This document shows, one piece after another, positions 52,356 to 64,000 of a stretch of 64,000 nucleotides of DNA. Numbering within the stretch: position 1 is the stretch's first letter; every line of letters begins with the position of its first letter. A program made the translations under genes and the position numbers. Source of the stretch: Amphiura filiformis (Eukaryota > Echinodermata > Ophiuroidea > Amphilepidida > Amphiuridae); the NCBI RefSeq assembly GCF_039555335.1, contig NC_092639.1, forward strand, positions 36,899,291 through 36,963,290, read 5' to 3'. The notes beneath the pieces were generated by a model. It was not told where the DNA came from. It searched no databases and saw only the letters and a program-made list of their open reading frames with translations.

Positions 52356-55110
52356 CGAAAGTTTGACAAAATAACACAATAGGCCTTGAATGTTAGTTTG
52401 TGTTCCAACAATCTTGTTGGTTATAATTTTTATTTCTCATAACTGTCATCATAATGCATACATGGAAACATATCTTGTATCATGTTTAATATTCCATGAA
52501 AGACTACAACATGGTTGTTGTTTTGTAACTTCTGGAACTAGAAATAAATATACTTATAATGGAATAATGCTGTTGTGATTTGTATTTGATTTAATTTGAG
52601 ACTTTGTGCAGAGAATGAATTTTTGTCTTTGTTCGCATCACAAACAATGTTTTTTACACAGTTAATGCCAAGTATTCAAACATGCTGATAATGATAAATA
52701 CCCACATCAAATTCATGAAACATACAGTTTTTGTAAAACTTCATACAACTATTTCTCAATGTTTAATATATCACATACTGCAAAACTACTTTATTTTGTA
52801 TGCATTTACTGAAATGGTTACTAAGAGACAGGGAATTGAGGTTTGCCCGTCATTTGAATAAAATTGCCTGTCCTAATTTGACCTTTAAAACATTTACCAG
52901 ACTTCTGCAGCCCATTGGGGGGTTCAAATATATTATGTATTGTTTTGCAAATCTGGTCCATGAAAAAGGTTAATAGCCTATCTGAACACCTACAATTATA
53001 ATGTTGCATCTGTCAAAGGCATTAATTTTACCCGTCCCAGGAGCTAATTCCCCATCATTCAGACGGGTGGCTAGCTAAGACACTGGTGAGTGCTAGAGTC
53101 CCAGTTCTCTAATTTAAGGAAAGCCCTTAATAGTAGCCTACTTTTGTGTGCATATGAAAAAGAATAATTCATTAATGAGTCTAGAACAATGGAAGCACTA
53201 CACATTGTGCAATGTTAAACTTTGCAACTAGCAAGAGGCAAAAGTTATTCCATTTTACTTGGTGGTTCCATCAGTATGCATATGATCATAATGGATATAC
53301 AGGTAGGTTTCTCATATGTGCCACTTATTGTGTAGGGAAAGGGGGTCTTAAATTATCAATTAACCTCCCCTTATTAAATGAGTCTGTTAACAAAGTCTAG
53401 AGGATGCATTGGTCATGGTGAATGTTGCTTAAAGGAATTCAATAAGTGTGATTATAAAAAGCAAGTGATGAATCATTTCTGGGAGTAGAGAACCCATTTC
53501 TATTGCAATTGTGTTACTGTTACCACATGAATTTTGGAATGTGAAACTGCGCTTATAATTTTTCTCACAAAAAGTCAGTTCATTAATTGAAATGGCAACA
53601 TTCACATCCATCTTGCATAACTCGATGCAACTGCTAATTTGCTTGTCCGCTATATCAACATTCAACATCACAATTTGCCAAAAATAAACTTTTCCATAAT
53701 AAGCCATTGAAATCTGTGCAATATAAAAATAGAAAATACAGTCTACTCAAGCTTGTACAAGTTTAATTATGTGATGCATACATTATCATATCTTCGTTTT
53801 AGAGCAACACAAGCATCAAAGTCATCAATAACCTGGGATACATGTATCTTGTATTATTACACCTAATAAATATGAGCAAATAATGCCACTTTATTGGTCA
53901 ATCGCAGTTTTTTTATCGCATTGGGATCACTTTTTTCTGAGGACTTAAAATTAACTTCCGATAGTTCCTGTTACTTCTGATAGTTTCCTGCCCCATAGAA
54001 ACCAATGGTAGAGAGAAAAATTGGGTGACTTTTCAATTATTTGACCCGCGATTTGGGCTGAAATTTTTTGGCAACCCTGGCTGGTTGCTGAGACTACTCT
54101 CAGGCTGGTAGTGCCCATAAGGTTAGAACTTACAATTACAAAATTATTACAATGGACTTTCTTCATTGTGATATAATCAATATTATTACAACATATGGTT
54201 TTGTATTTGATCAAAACTAAACTGAAATATACAATCACATATAATAGCATTTCTTATTGCTTTCCTGCTCAAACACAAGACAAAATTTTCACAAACTAAA
54301 TGAATTCATGAAGGCAAATGTGCTAGTGGGCTTGATATCCTGTTGGCCAATGAAATGAAGTGTACTTTCCATCCACTATAACAACTCTTCTCATTGGTTA
54401 GCTGTTTTATGATTCTTTCTTCAAACAATAAACAACAATGACACACAAGCATATATAACATAATTTGATTGTTTTTTTGTTCAAATAATTAACATTCTGA
54501 TAATATATGTTACAATTTCATATTTTTATAAGTTTTTACTGATCACATTGCACATTTTATCCCTTGTAATAATGCATTTATCATACTGTCAGTCTGAGCA
54601 TTTGAAGGAAACAGTATACTATGATATACGTGTACCATATTCATTCCATTAAGCACCCAGCTCTTACCAAAGTAATTTTGGGTGGATGCATCATTTTTTC
54701 ATCAGTGAAAAAAACTACATTTACCAGTACATATTATACTCTCTTTCACCACCTGGTTAGGGCACCATGTTTACAAATGAAAGCTAGTTCAGTTCATGAT
54801 TCAAGATGACATCACCGCAAAACAAACCACTCATGATTTCTAGGTCCAATTTTGTCTTTTCTCATGCAATAGGATTTATCCTAACTATAATTTTAGGCAT
54901 CGCTGGGCAGGAAAAACCTAATATGTGTCATTCATGTTGAAATTTACAATAGACACAAAAAATGAACAATTGGTTAAAAACAGGTCAGTTTATTACGCAA
55001 AAAGAGCAGTCTTTTTGTAGTTTTAGTTATGCAGAGGCGAAATCTTTTTGAACTAGACTACTGTTTGATTCGCTGTGATTTCTGCTTGAAATTGAGGTGA
55101 TCAAAAATTA
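52356..55110. other. Gene-poor flank
   Basis: 52830-53090 is the inverted partner of 32505-32795. The rest is AT-rich with no recognised gene, RNA or TIR element. Confidence 0.45.
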
Positions 55111-55114
55111 CATA

Positions 55115-55704
55115 TGTGACCGTCCACGGCTAATGAGCCGTAAATTCCTCCCCGGTCAATTTTGTTTTATTTCGTGTTTAAAAATAAACATCATGGACTT
55201 AAAAATGGTATATCATTTGACTTCAAACGATATTCAGAAGCGGAGTTATGGTTAGTTAAACTTTGCTCCTTCAACAAAATTATAGCTTTTTTCGTTTCTA
55301 TGTGTGTCTCTTTTTCCACATTGCTGGCAATAAATATCAAACAGTCATAATTGGCGGTCATTTCAAATCATCCCCAAGTCAACGAGGTTTAAGAAGGTTC
55401 TCTCATTGTTAATTGTTGGTTATGCATACCTATACAAAATACAATGCCTGGTAACCCACCACTTGAAAAGGATTTAGCAAAAGCAAACAAAGACCAGAGC
55501 TATTAAAAGTTCTATAGCCATCTAAGGTAGAAGCTTATTATCCACTTCAATAATAGGATTATTGATTGGTGTTGTGACTATCAAAATAAGACAGATGTCG
55601 CGCCAGCTTAAGTGACCGTTGAATACGACCTTCGTACACATTTTACACCATAACTCAGAATACAATTTAGGGAATTTACGGCTCGTTTGTGCTGCCGGGT
55701 CACA
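55115..55704. mobile_element. TA-flanked MITE, TGTGACC...GGTCACA
   Basis: Left TGTGACCGTCCACGGCTAAT, with GAGCCGTAAATTCC, is mirrored at the right (GGAATTTACGGCTCGTTTGT, GGGTCACA). TA on both sides. The 132-codon reverse open frame at 55522-55920 runs over its right arm and is not a gene. Confidence 0.7.
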
Positions 55705-57599
55705 TATGAGGTTTTGCATTTGACCTTTGAAATTACATATCAAGGTTTTTCCTGCCCAACGACGATGGGTTGTTTTGATGATCAATTTAGGCATTTCAAG
55801 GCTGCATGTAAAAGTCCCACCACTAGCCACTCTGCGAGTACACTTGAAATAGTAATTTGAGTCGGCAAGCAATTTGATCATGTTTTTCAAGTTGTAAATT
55901 GCTGGGTGGGGCATGGGCACATAATGGAATGAATAGGGTAACTGGAAGACGATTAATGGGTTGAATAAAATAAATACATTTAGTCGGCAAATGAAATAAA
56001 ATTCATCCCCTTAGTATAGCTACAAACTAGAAAAATAAGTGCAGTGATTTATAGTGTGCTACGCACAGGCACAACGCGTCTAGACGTTGATCCACAAGCC
56101 TCAGCACACTTTACACTAAATAGAGCCCCCTAGATATGTGAAATTTGTGTAACATCCAATATTAGCGGCATTCCTCACACATTCAGCTTGTCCAATTTGC
56201 ACACCTCACAATATGCACTCATACCATACATTCAGTGCTATAGAATTTATATTATCTTATTTACATGTACAACTGACCTAACCGTCCAACTTTTGAACTT
56301 TCACAATATGTCTGATTTCCCGTCACCATTACAGTACAATAATAATACAAGTTTGCTTGTCCACTACAACATATTTATATAATTTTTGACAAAAAATTAA
56401 GGACCATGCAGTTATTGAAAACAATATACCTGAGATAAAATGCAAATTAATATCTTACTAATATTATTATATACTTAGCTCCTGGAGTTGTAACTGAGTT
56501 CATACCTCAGAAATGAACGAGAAATGTATAATTTGCAATATTTTTTCCATATTTGCAATCTACAATAATGCTGCAGAGTTCAGATCCAAAAACAGATACA
56601 CCTATTTTGCATAAATTGAGATAGAGGCAAATAATATAACTGGTCAAATTATAAAGAAAATAATAAGAAAATATCATAATTTCAAAAACTATCCTGCTCT
56701 GGAGAAATTAAAATTTGTTCATCCTACCAGTGCAGGGAACTTTAAGAATAATAACTTTCACACCTATGTGACTTGGTGTATTTGTTACAAATATGCAGTT
56801 CTGATGCCTTCCGATAGGAATACGACAGAGATCATTTGAACCGAATACCTATAGATTTGTATCTTACGCTTTTCTCCAGCGTGCCTCTGTGGCCGAGTTG
56901 GCTAGAGCGTTATGAAGTATAATATTATATCAAATCCGACCAGATGCACTATGTTTTTTTCTTTCAACGTTTATGTGCGCTGGCTGCTCTGGGCAAAGAT
57001 TAAAATTTGTTCAATTTTTAAAGATGCTGACCTTAACTCATCAAGTTTGAAAAAATGTTTATCCGCTTTTGGATCTGAACTCTACAATTGCGCAGGCTAA
57101 AATAAATTGTGAATCAGTCATTCTGTATAAACATTGCTGGTACAAAATATTTTGATGATTATTAACCTTTTCTTTTGCTTAAATTTTGATATATCGATAT
57201 ATCTTTCATATACTGGAATGTGTTACAAATTAAAGCAAAATCTTAAAGAAATAAATGCGTCCAACTTGTTTAATATCAAATCAGGGCAAATATAAACGAA
57301 ACTCTACAAAAACAGAAACAAAACATGAATTTTTAACAGACAGTGAAATTATTCTTGCATTGTCCAAATCAAGACTTCTCATTTTCACATTTTATATTAC
57401 AATCTCATCAGCAAAGGCACAAGAACATATTGCATTGACATCATCGGCACATAAGAAGATTTTAACTCCAACCTTTCCCTTTTTCCCATTTTGAACTACC
57501 GGTACACTAGTTAGGTAACTGATTACGCCAGTACCTGTTAAGTTTATATCAGATATTAGCTCAGATACGAAAAGACTTGCCCAGTGTGGATGTAGTATT
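55705..57599. other. Gene-poor flank
   Basis: AT-rich, no gene recognised. It contains the tRNA-like fragment at 56884-56912. Confidence 0.45.
56884..56912 (+). repeat. tRNA 5'-half-like fragment
   Basis: GCCTCTGTGGCCGAGTTGGC followed by TAGAGCG has a good A box of the leucine/serine tRNA type, but no anticodon arm, B box or matching acceptor strand follows. It is a truncated tRNA gene or a SINE head. Confidence 0.55.
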
Positions 57600-57791
57600 G
57601 GGCTATCCAGTTGAAATCCATACGCCCCCAATGGAAAACATGACCTTGATCTTCCACACAAGTGGTGTATATTTCATATGGAATCGCCCATTCAGGTACT
57701 GGTAACCCCATTTGAAATTTTCACCCCATGAGTGGAAGATTAAGGTCATGTCTTCCATAGGGGGTATATGGATTTCCAACTGGAATAGGCC
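57600..57791. mobile_element. MITE, CCAGTTGAAATCC family, copy 2
   Basis: GGGCTATCCAGTTGAAATCC...GGATTTCCAACTGGAATAGG, with inner inverted parts AACATGACCTTGATCTTCCA and GGAAGATTAAGGTCATGTC. Confidence 0.75.
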
Positions 57792-58853
57792 ACTGTATCA
57801 CTTAAAAGCAGGCCAACCATTTTGAACCGGCAGGCCGCATTTCAGACATTTTGACATAGTCGTGACACCAGGCTGCCCCCTGCTTCAGAGCTACTTCTGA
57901 ACAGTCAACAGGATGAAAATGCTAATGTGGCAGGAACTGCTTGACCGCACACCAATATATAATGGAATTTTAAAATCTTCTTATGTTGCTGCCTTTCTTT
58001 GTTTTGGTTTCAAGCATTTTACATATATACGAAGGTTGCTTTAAATGCTGCAATATTAACTACAAATATTTTTTTATACACATTGCACTTTACACTACCA
58101 TACAACTGTTGTTAGCTTTTGTTAAACTAAACATGAATAAGGTACAATACCATTTGTACCATTTGGTCATTGTCCATTGTTATTTTTAGCAAGGCCCATC
58201 ACCACATTATTATACTATACTTGATTGTGCAACATTTTGACAAAATAGATTATTTAAACTTTGAACAAATATCTATCTTCCTGCTCATGTAATTACTAAC
58301 AGTATATTAATCTCAACTCTATATATTACTAAAAATGTGCCTTTTTGCAGCAATATCATTAAATATTGCGCCATGTGACTTGTTTCATCCAATCACCTCT
58401 TAGAACTACCTCATTTGCATAATGACATCCAAGGCAAACTTGGCATTACCAAAACATCTGCTACCATATATATTTCAAGAAAATAAACCAGCAATCATTT
58501 TCTGTTATCCAAATAAAAACATTTTTGTGCTAACTATCCAGCAATAACATTTATAAATTTGTTGAGGAATGTTTTCATATTTTCAGAAAAAGGCTACACA
58601 AATGGAATGTCAGTTTTTGATGGTAACTTTACAATCAACCAGACATAATCATATCCTTAGAAACCTACAGTGTATGATGCTTGCAGAAACTTGCATCACA
58701 ATTGGTCCATCCATAACATTTTTTAATGAGCAGTATATTAACCACATCAAAATACAACTATCTTCTGCTATGTTAAACCAGTAAACCAGTATTTTACTGG
58801 CGATATCAATATGATTGTATAAGTATGGTAATAAGTGCTTCATAACGTAAATT
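57792..58853. other. Gene-poor flank
   Basis: AT-rich, no recognised feature. Short open frames lack any domain signal. Confidence 0.45.
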
Positions 58854-59079
58854 TGATGTGATCAATCAAAACCAGTCGGAAGTCGGAAATTCTAATTTGC
58901 AGATATGGGGAAAATGTGTCCGTATTTCTCATGTAATTCCTTTGTTTTTATTATGACTAAACTTTGAATAACTTTGTAACATAGAAACATTGGATTTTCA
59001 GTGAAATCGGGCTAGAAATATAAAAATGTGGAGTTTGATTTAATCCGACATCAGATTGATTTTGCTTGATCACATCACA
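58854..59079. mobile_element. MITE, TGTGATGCGATCA family, copy 2
   Basis: GATGTGATCAATCAAAACCA and the right end GATTTTGCTTGATCACATCA match the 43488-43740 ends with several changes. The interior (AGTCGGAAATTCTAATTTGC) is also related. The left terminus is degraded. Confidence 0.65.
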
Positions 59080-59515
59080 AATGATGTATATAAGACATAA
59101 CCTGATCCAATCAGAGCAAATGTGTCATTTTGTAAATTGATGTATTATCATCAATTTAATAAACAAGCATACTTTTGTTGAAGTCCTTGCAGTCCTAACA
59201 TGCTTGGTTTCAAAGTGATTAGTTTTTATCAATTTTCCCTGAATCTTAATTTAACAACTCCCTCCTTTTGGGTAGGCTGGATCAAATCATGTCATACATG
59301 CTTGAAGTAAATTCTTTAATACTTCTATGGTCTGTACTGTGCGTCGAGTGTATAAGAGCATAAACACAGCAGTGATGAACAATTGCACTGATTGGCTGAT
59401 CAACGGTCATGACAACAAGAATCATTGGTCATCATCGCAGAAGGGGTGGAAACCTCGCATTATCAATCTTCACCATCCCGCACCCAAACCATGGAAGTAT
59501 TAAAAAATGTACTTT

Positions 59516-59745
59516 AAGAGGAAACCCCGCCAGAGCAGTTCTTCTGGGGTGAACCAAACCTGCCTGGTTATCAAATTAATCAGTAACAAGGTTATCTCTG
59601 AATTTGACAGGTGCTAATTGATGCAATAACATTAAATCATCCATCAGAACCTGTCAAATTCAGAGATAACCTTGTCACTGATTAATTTGATAACCAGGCA
59701 GATATGGTTCACCCAGAAGAACTGCTCTGACAGGGCTTCCTCTTT
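59516..59745. mobile_element. Foldback element, 90-bp arms
   Basis: AGAGCAGTTCTTCTGG, GGTGAACC and CTGCCTGGTTATCAAATTAA on the left are mirrored on the right with few differences. The loop (about 59608-59648) is roughly 45 bp. Confidence 0.75.
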
Positions 59746-60195
59746 TACAGGAACATTCACCATCTATACTAACAAGTAGATTATAGTTAGATTTAGACAT
59801 GAGATTAATCTGTGTATAGATTACAATGAAACATAAGATTATATTGGCAAGATATTACCTTTAATGTACTAATATTGTTATTGTTAATGCATGATTTAAT
59901 ATAGGAGTGATATGGGAGCACACAATATGATATGGGAAGTCCTATATATAATACCTGGGTGTTTTAATATATAGGAACATCAATTTCAGCCTAGACAAGT
60001 GTATGCATCCACTATTTCACATACTGAAATCACAATATCACACCGAAATGATGACAGGATCATTTTCATCCATTAAAACAGTTAATTGTTTTGCTTGTCA
60101 TCTGCATGTTGCCCACCTCTTTTTAGTCTACATAATCCTACATGCAATAAAATATATTTTATTAGCAACCTGTTTAAATTGTGAAATCTTGTATT

Positions 60196-60424
60196 GGGCT
60201 ATTTTATTTAAAATCCACACTACCCTAGGGAAGATTTTAGAAATATGTTCCACAGGGCGAGTATGAATTTCAAACGGAATGAACACATTAGGCAGCTCCA
60301 TTTGAAACTCACCCTGGAAGATTCAGATGCTATATATTATTCCATTTGAAATTCATAATCCCCCTGTGGAACATATTTCCAAAATCTTCCACAGGGGTAG
60401 TGTGGATTTTAGATGGAATAGCCC
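60196..60424. mobile_element. MITE, CCAGTTGAAATCC family, divergent copy 3
   Basis: GGGCTATTTTATTTAAAATC...GATTTTAGATGGAATAGCCC, inner CTAGGGAAGATTTTAGAAAT and its inverse. The arms cover almost the whole 229 bp. Confidence 0.7.
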
Positions 60425-61370
60425 ATTTAATGAATATTGAAATGTGTAGGTACATTACACTACTACTAGCAAATACCATTGACCAGAATAAGAGAATCAG
60501 CACAAATTTGAAATGAATTCTTATCAAGTGACACATACCTCTCTAGAAAGACAGGGAAGGAGAGAAGAATCCCTGTTTACTATATGTGGCTATTTTCTTC
60601 AACAGGAAATCAATGGACTAGATCAAGAATTTGTTTTGGGTCTGTCAACATCCTATGCATATCTTGCCATGATTTAACCAAAGGTCACCAAAGGTTGTCA
60701 GAAGGGTGAATACACCAAAAAACTACCAAGCACTTTTGTCAAATGTCGAAAAATCAAGGTAAGTTAAATTTTCAATATTGTGGCTACGATCTCTTTGAGT
60801 TACAGTTGGTACATTTTAAATATTAGGCCTTACACATCTTGTAATTAAATTCTTACTATTCTTTATTGGTGACATGAACATTTTTCATGCTTTCATAATA
60901 CATGTCTTAATAATAGTTGTAAGATACACAGTTAAACATATTAAGTAGAAGTGATCAATGTGAATGTCTGTGGTATACCACGCAAACAGCTGCCATGTCA
61001 GAGGTTAAGGGTGGGTCAAAGGTCATGACTCTTCTCTGGGTTGCCACACACTAACTGTCCTGTCACTGTGAGTTTAAAATAAAAAAACATGCAAAAATGG
61101 AAGAAAATAATGATGTGTTTATAGTTAATGGTTACATGAAGAATAAAACAAACATTTCATGATCGTTAATTTGTCATCAAGTTTAAACTGTTACATTTGA
61201 AATGTCACAAACAAACACACAAACAAAACTTAAAACAATGTGTAATGATGGAGATGGAAATGTGGATGCAAAATATATTTAAGAACTGTGAGACACAACT
61301 TTTGACAGATGGGAATGCAATGGCCTGAGGACAAATAGAGGACAGAGAGATGATGCACAAAAGCACATAC
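60425..61370. other. Gene-poor flank
   Basis: No confirmed gene. A possible initial exon pattern (ATGTCGAAAAATCAAG then GTAAGT) occurs at 60743-60758, but nothing else in the window supports it. Confidence 0.35.
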
Positions 61371-61373
61371 ACA

Positions 61374-61885
61374 TAATAATAATAACAACAATGGAGCGTA
61401 TTTATACCGCGCAAAAATCATCAAAAAGGTCTCAGGGCGCGAAAACAAAAAAGCAAAGGACACACAGTGAAACACAAAAAACCTTAAGATTCAGGGAAAG
61501 CATGTTGGAAAAAATGAGTTTTAAGACTACATTTGAATTGAGCAAGAGAAGTGATATTGCGGATGTTGTTGGGAAGGGAATTCCAAGCTACAGGGGCAGC
61601 ATAACAAAAGGAACGCATACCGGCAGATGATAAATTAACACGCGGGTCCTGAGAAGTTTTTCAGATGATGAACGGAGGGAGCGTTGAGGAATTTCAAGTA
61701 CCCTCAAAGTGCCGGTAAGCAAACACACATAATTTAAACTGAATCCAGAATTTTATGGGTAGCCAATGAAGCTCATAAAGTATGGGGTGATATGATCATA
61801 TTTACGTTTTTTAACAATGAGCCGGGCAGCAGAGTTTTGAATCCTCTGGAGGCGGAGAATTTGATCAGAAGTGATACAGCCAAAG
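61374..61885 (-). pseudogene. LINE 3' fragment
   Basis: The reverse strand encodes SDQILRLQRIQNSAARLIVK, RKYDHITP and, with a frame change and gap, SFCYAAPVAWNSLPNNIRN and FKCSLKTHFF, the standard end of CR1/L2-type RT ORFs. The 3' end carries a TTATTATTATTA microsatellite (61374-61390 on +). Dead, strongly 5'-truncated. Confidence 0.8.
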
Positions 61886-63010
61886 AAGGAAAGGGATGCA
61901 TGCAAGAGCAGGCAAGTAGCCAGGTAATTAGTACACACCCAAACTTCCACTATTCAGAGTAAAAATTCTAAAATTACAAAAAAAAAAAAAAAAAAATTAT
62001 AACAAAAGGACCATATTTCAAAATATATGCTCAAAATCTATGCATTGGAGTTAAGCAATGATGAAGCAATTTTTTAGGAAAAAATTCCACATTTTGCGAA
62101 TTCCATACACCCCCCAAAAATTGTGGTGTCGCACCTGTGCAAAAGTGATGGACAAATAAACAGCAGTGTAAAATCAAATAATAGAAAATGAGAGGGAGAG
62201 AGAAAACTGAAATGCAGATGTACATAAAAGATACAATTTTGCGCTAACAAATAAGAAATACATTTGCACTGAGGAAAATTCATGACTTTGAAAATATAAA
62301 TCTGAAGCTACATCATTTCATGATTTGTTTTAAATAATACAAAAACTGTTATAACTGTGACATGCAAATTGCACTACATACAATAAGTTTAATGTTAAAG
62401 TGAACACAGCAAACTTGTCAGTCCCCTTATGGTAAAAGTTTGCCATCTTGAATTATTAGTGGTAGGCATTTGATAACTGACTGATGGTGTGCCATGATTT
62501 ATTCCTTGAAAATACACCTCATTTGTCACTCTTCAAGTGGGTTGCATAAAATATATCAGATAAATTAAAGCCATAATGTGTGATCTGCTTCACAGCAACG
62601 CCCTCAATTTTACTCGGATTTCTACTTTTTGCATAATTATAATGCCCAGTGGTGTACTAAAATACCACGTAAAAGACTAAGCCTAAAGTGCTTTAATAAC
62701 AGTAAAATTTAACTTTTTATATTAAAACCGGGTTGACCCGGTTTTATTCAGAGTTCATCGATCGACTGCTTGCTAACATCTCCCAGGGATGTCAGCATAT
62801 GTGTACACACGTCGAGCGAGATGCTCTGTGTAGTATAACATGTTACGATCGGCGAGCGTAGTACACGCATTGTAGGGGCTGGAATGAAATCGCAATTTTC
62901 TTCGTTATACCTCATTTATTTGGCTCGAAATTAAAAGGGGATAATGTGATCAGTGAAAAACAAACATTTAAACGGGAATCTATTCTTTATGCAAATCACA
63001 CATTATTGCT
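61886..63010. other. Gene-poor flank
   Basis: AT-rich with an A-run at 61980-61997. 62725-62745 has a small palindrome (AACCGGGTTGACCCGGTT). No gene recognised. Confidence 0.45.
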
Positions 63011-63637
63011 TTAACCCTAACAGGACCATGTACTACAAAATACTACTTGATATATGCGCTGTTCGGGTGCGTGCATCCCACGTGGTGTGATGATGCAATC
63101 GCCCTAAGTGATATATAGGCACGGTTTCGCATGGCCAGCGAAGCCCAACACTCATGGCAAAGTGTCACCGATCCAGTGCGTGGCATACGAAGGGTCTCGG
63201 GTTCGAATCCCACCCACAGCAAACAACTTCTCTCTTTCTTTCTCTCTTTATTCCTTCCTTCTTTCCCTTCCTGTCGCCAAAAAGCCCAGTGGCGGTTAGG
63301 GTTAGGTTACCACTATCGAAACTCAGTATAGGCTTCCTTAACCCTAACAGGACCGTGTACTACAAAATACTACTTGATATATGCGCTGTTCGAATGTTTG
63401 TGCGTGCATCCCACGTGGTGTGATGACGCAATCGGCGTAAGTGATATATAGGAACTGTTTCGCTGGCCAGCGAAGCCCAAGACCCGTGGCAAAGTGTCGC
63501 CGATCCAGTGCGTGGCATGCGAAGGGTCTCGGGTTCGAATCCCACCCACAGCAAACAACTTCTCTCTTTCTTTTCTGTCTTTATTCCTTCCTTCTTTCCC
63601 TTCCCGTCGCCAAAAAGCCTGGTGGCGGTTAGGGTTA
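63011..63637 (+). mobile_element. Two tandem copies of a tRNA-like unit with TTAACCCTAAC ends
   Basis: Copy 1 is 63011-63337 and copy 2 is 63338-63637. Each begins TTAACCCTAACAGGACC, contains a box-A-like TGGCAAAGTGT and, about 45 bases later, a box B GGTTCGAATCC, then a CT-rich tract (TTCTCTCTTTCTTT...CCTTCCTTCTTTCCC), and closes with GGCGGTTAGGGTTA. The ends are inverted relative to each other. It looks like a SINE-like pol III unit bounded by short TIRs. Confidence 0.65.
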
Positions 63638-64000
63638 AGTATTGATAGTAAAGGACCTTGATTTGCCCAACACACTAAACATGTCCATTATATATTCACA
63701 TTATCTTGCATTTATGAGTTGCAATAAAGTTGAAATATGTGCTGGTAAACTAATATGTGTTTAGTTAGTACATGTATGCACCTTGATAATAAGCAATGAT
63801 TAGTTGAGATGCAAGTTTTATTAAGTTTATAAAGCAAATAGCACCAATAAATTTTCCTGATTGATTCAAACTGAAAAATGTCGCCTGTGTCTCACGATGC
63901 AATCCCTCCATGGATGCAAATTATGCTTCCATACTCTAATACCGCCACTGTTTGTTTGCATCGTAATTAAGAAATGCAAAATATGAAGAAAAATATGTGT
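63638..64000. other. Right end of window, no feature
   Basis: AT-rich sequence with no recognised gene or repeat. Confidence 0.4.

Noticed and set aside
55522-55920. 132-codon reverse open frame
   Set aside because: Runs over the right arm of the TA-flanked MITE; no domain.
56884-56912. Possible tRNA-Leu/Ser gene
   Set aside because: Only the 5' part is present; anticodon arm, B box and 3' strand are missing.
60743-60758. Possible initial exon (MSKNQ plus GTAAGT donor) of a third gene
   Set aside because: A five-codon match to ATG...GTAAGT is expected by chance in this length, and no downstream exon is visible before the window ends.

Overview
This window is eukaryotic nuclear DNA from an animal. 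It is AT-rich and full of introns and transposon remnants, with no bacterial or viral gene organisation. Two protein-coding genes can be reconstructed exon by exon with GT-AG junctions, both on the + strand. The protein similarities, intron-exon structure and repeat style fit a marine invertebrate deuterostome, with echinoderm or hemichordate as my best guess. That placement is inference, because nothing in the window fixes the species.

Gene 1 (3024-9778) is a homologue of NRBF2, the MIT-domain/coiled-coil subunit of the autophagy PI3-kinase complex (yeast Atg38). It has three coding exons (27, 85 and 776 nt) giving 295 residues. The tiny first exon (9 codons) is placed by matching the short vertebrate first exon. 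Gene 2 (17339-48086) is a homologue of DDX51 (yeast Dbp6), a nucleolar DEAD-box RNA helicase for large-subunit ribosome assembly. It has 14 coding exons, totals 2442 nt and encodes 813 residues. It includes a 23-nt first coding exon, a 13.8-kb first intron, a 22-nt microexon and a 6-codon last exon. All helicase motifs are intact.

Layout: 1-2700 tandem modules and CAT/ATC triplet low complexity; 3024-9900 NRBF2, with several TIR elements in its introns; 9900-17300 intergenic DNA made of hAT-like, Helitron-like and TTAA-bounded palindromic elements; 17339-48086 DDX51, whose introns carry non-LTR retrotransposon (LINE) fragments, tRNA-derived SINEs, CACTA-like, Tc1/mariner-like and other TIR elements; 48087-64000 gene-poor flank with more of the same families and two tandem copies of a tRNA-like TIR-bounded unit at the right end.

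The two genes work in separate processes (autophagy and ribosome biogenesis), and nothing suggests a joint system. The most informative content is the repeat stratigraphy: target-site duplications can be read for at least ten elements, and one locus (28455-31140) records a repeat split by a 5'-truncated LINE that was itself split by a short retroposon. I found no convincing sign of an undescribed functional system. All calls come from reading the sequence only.
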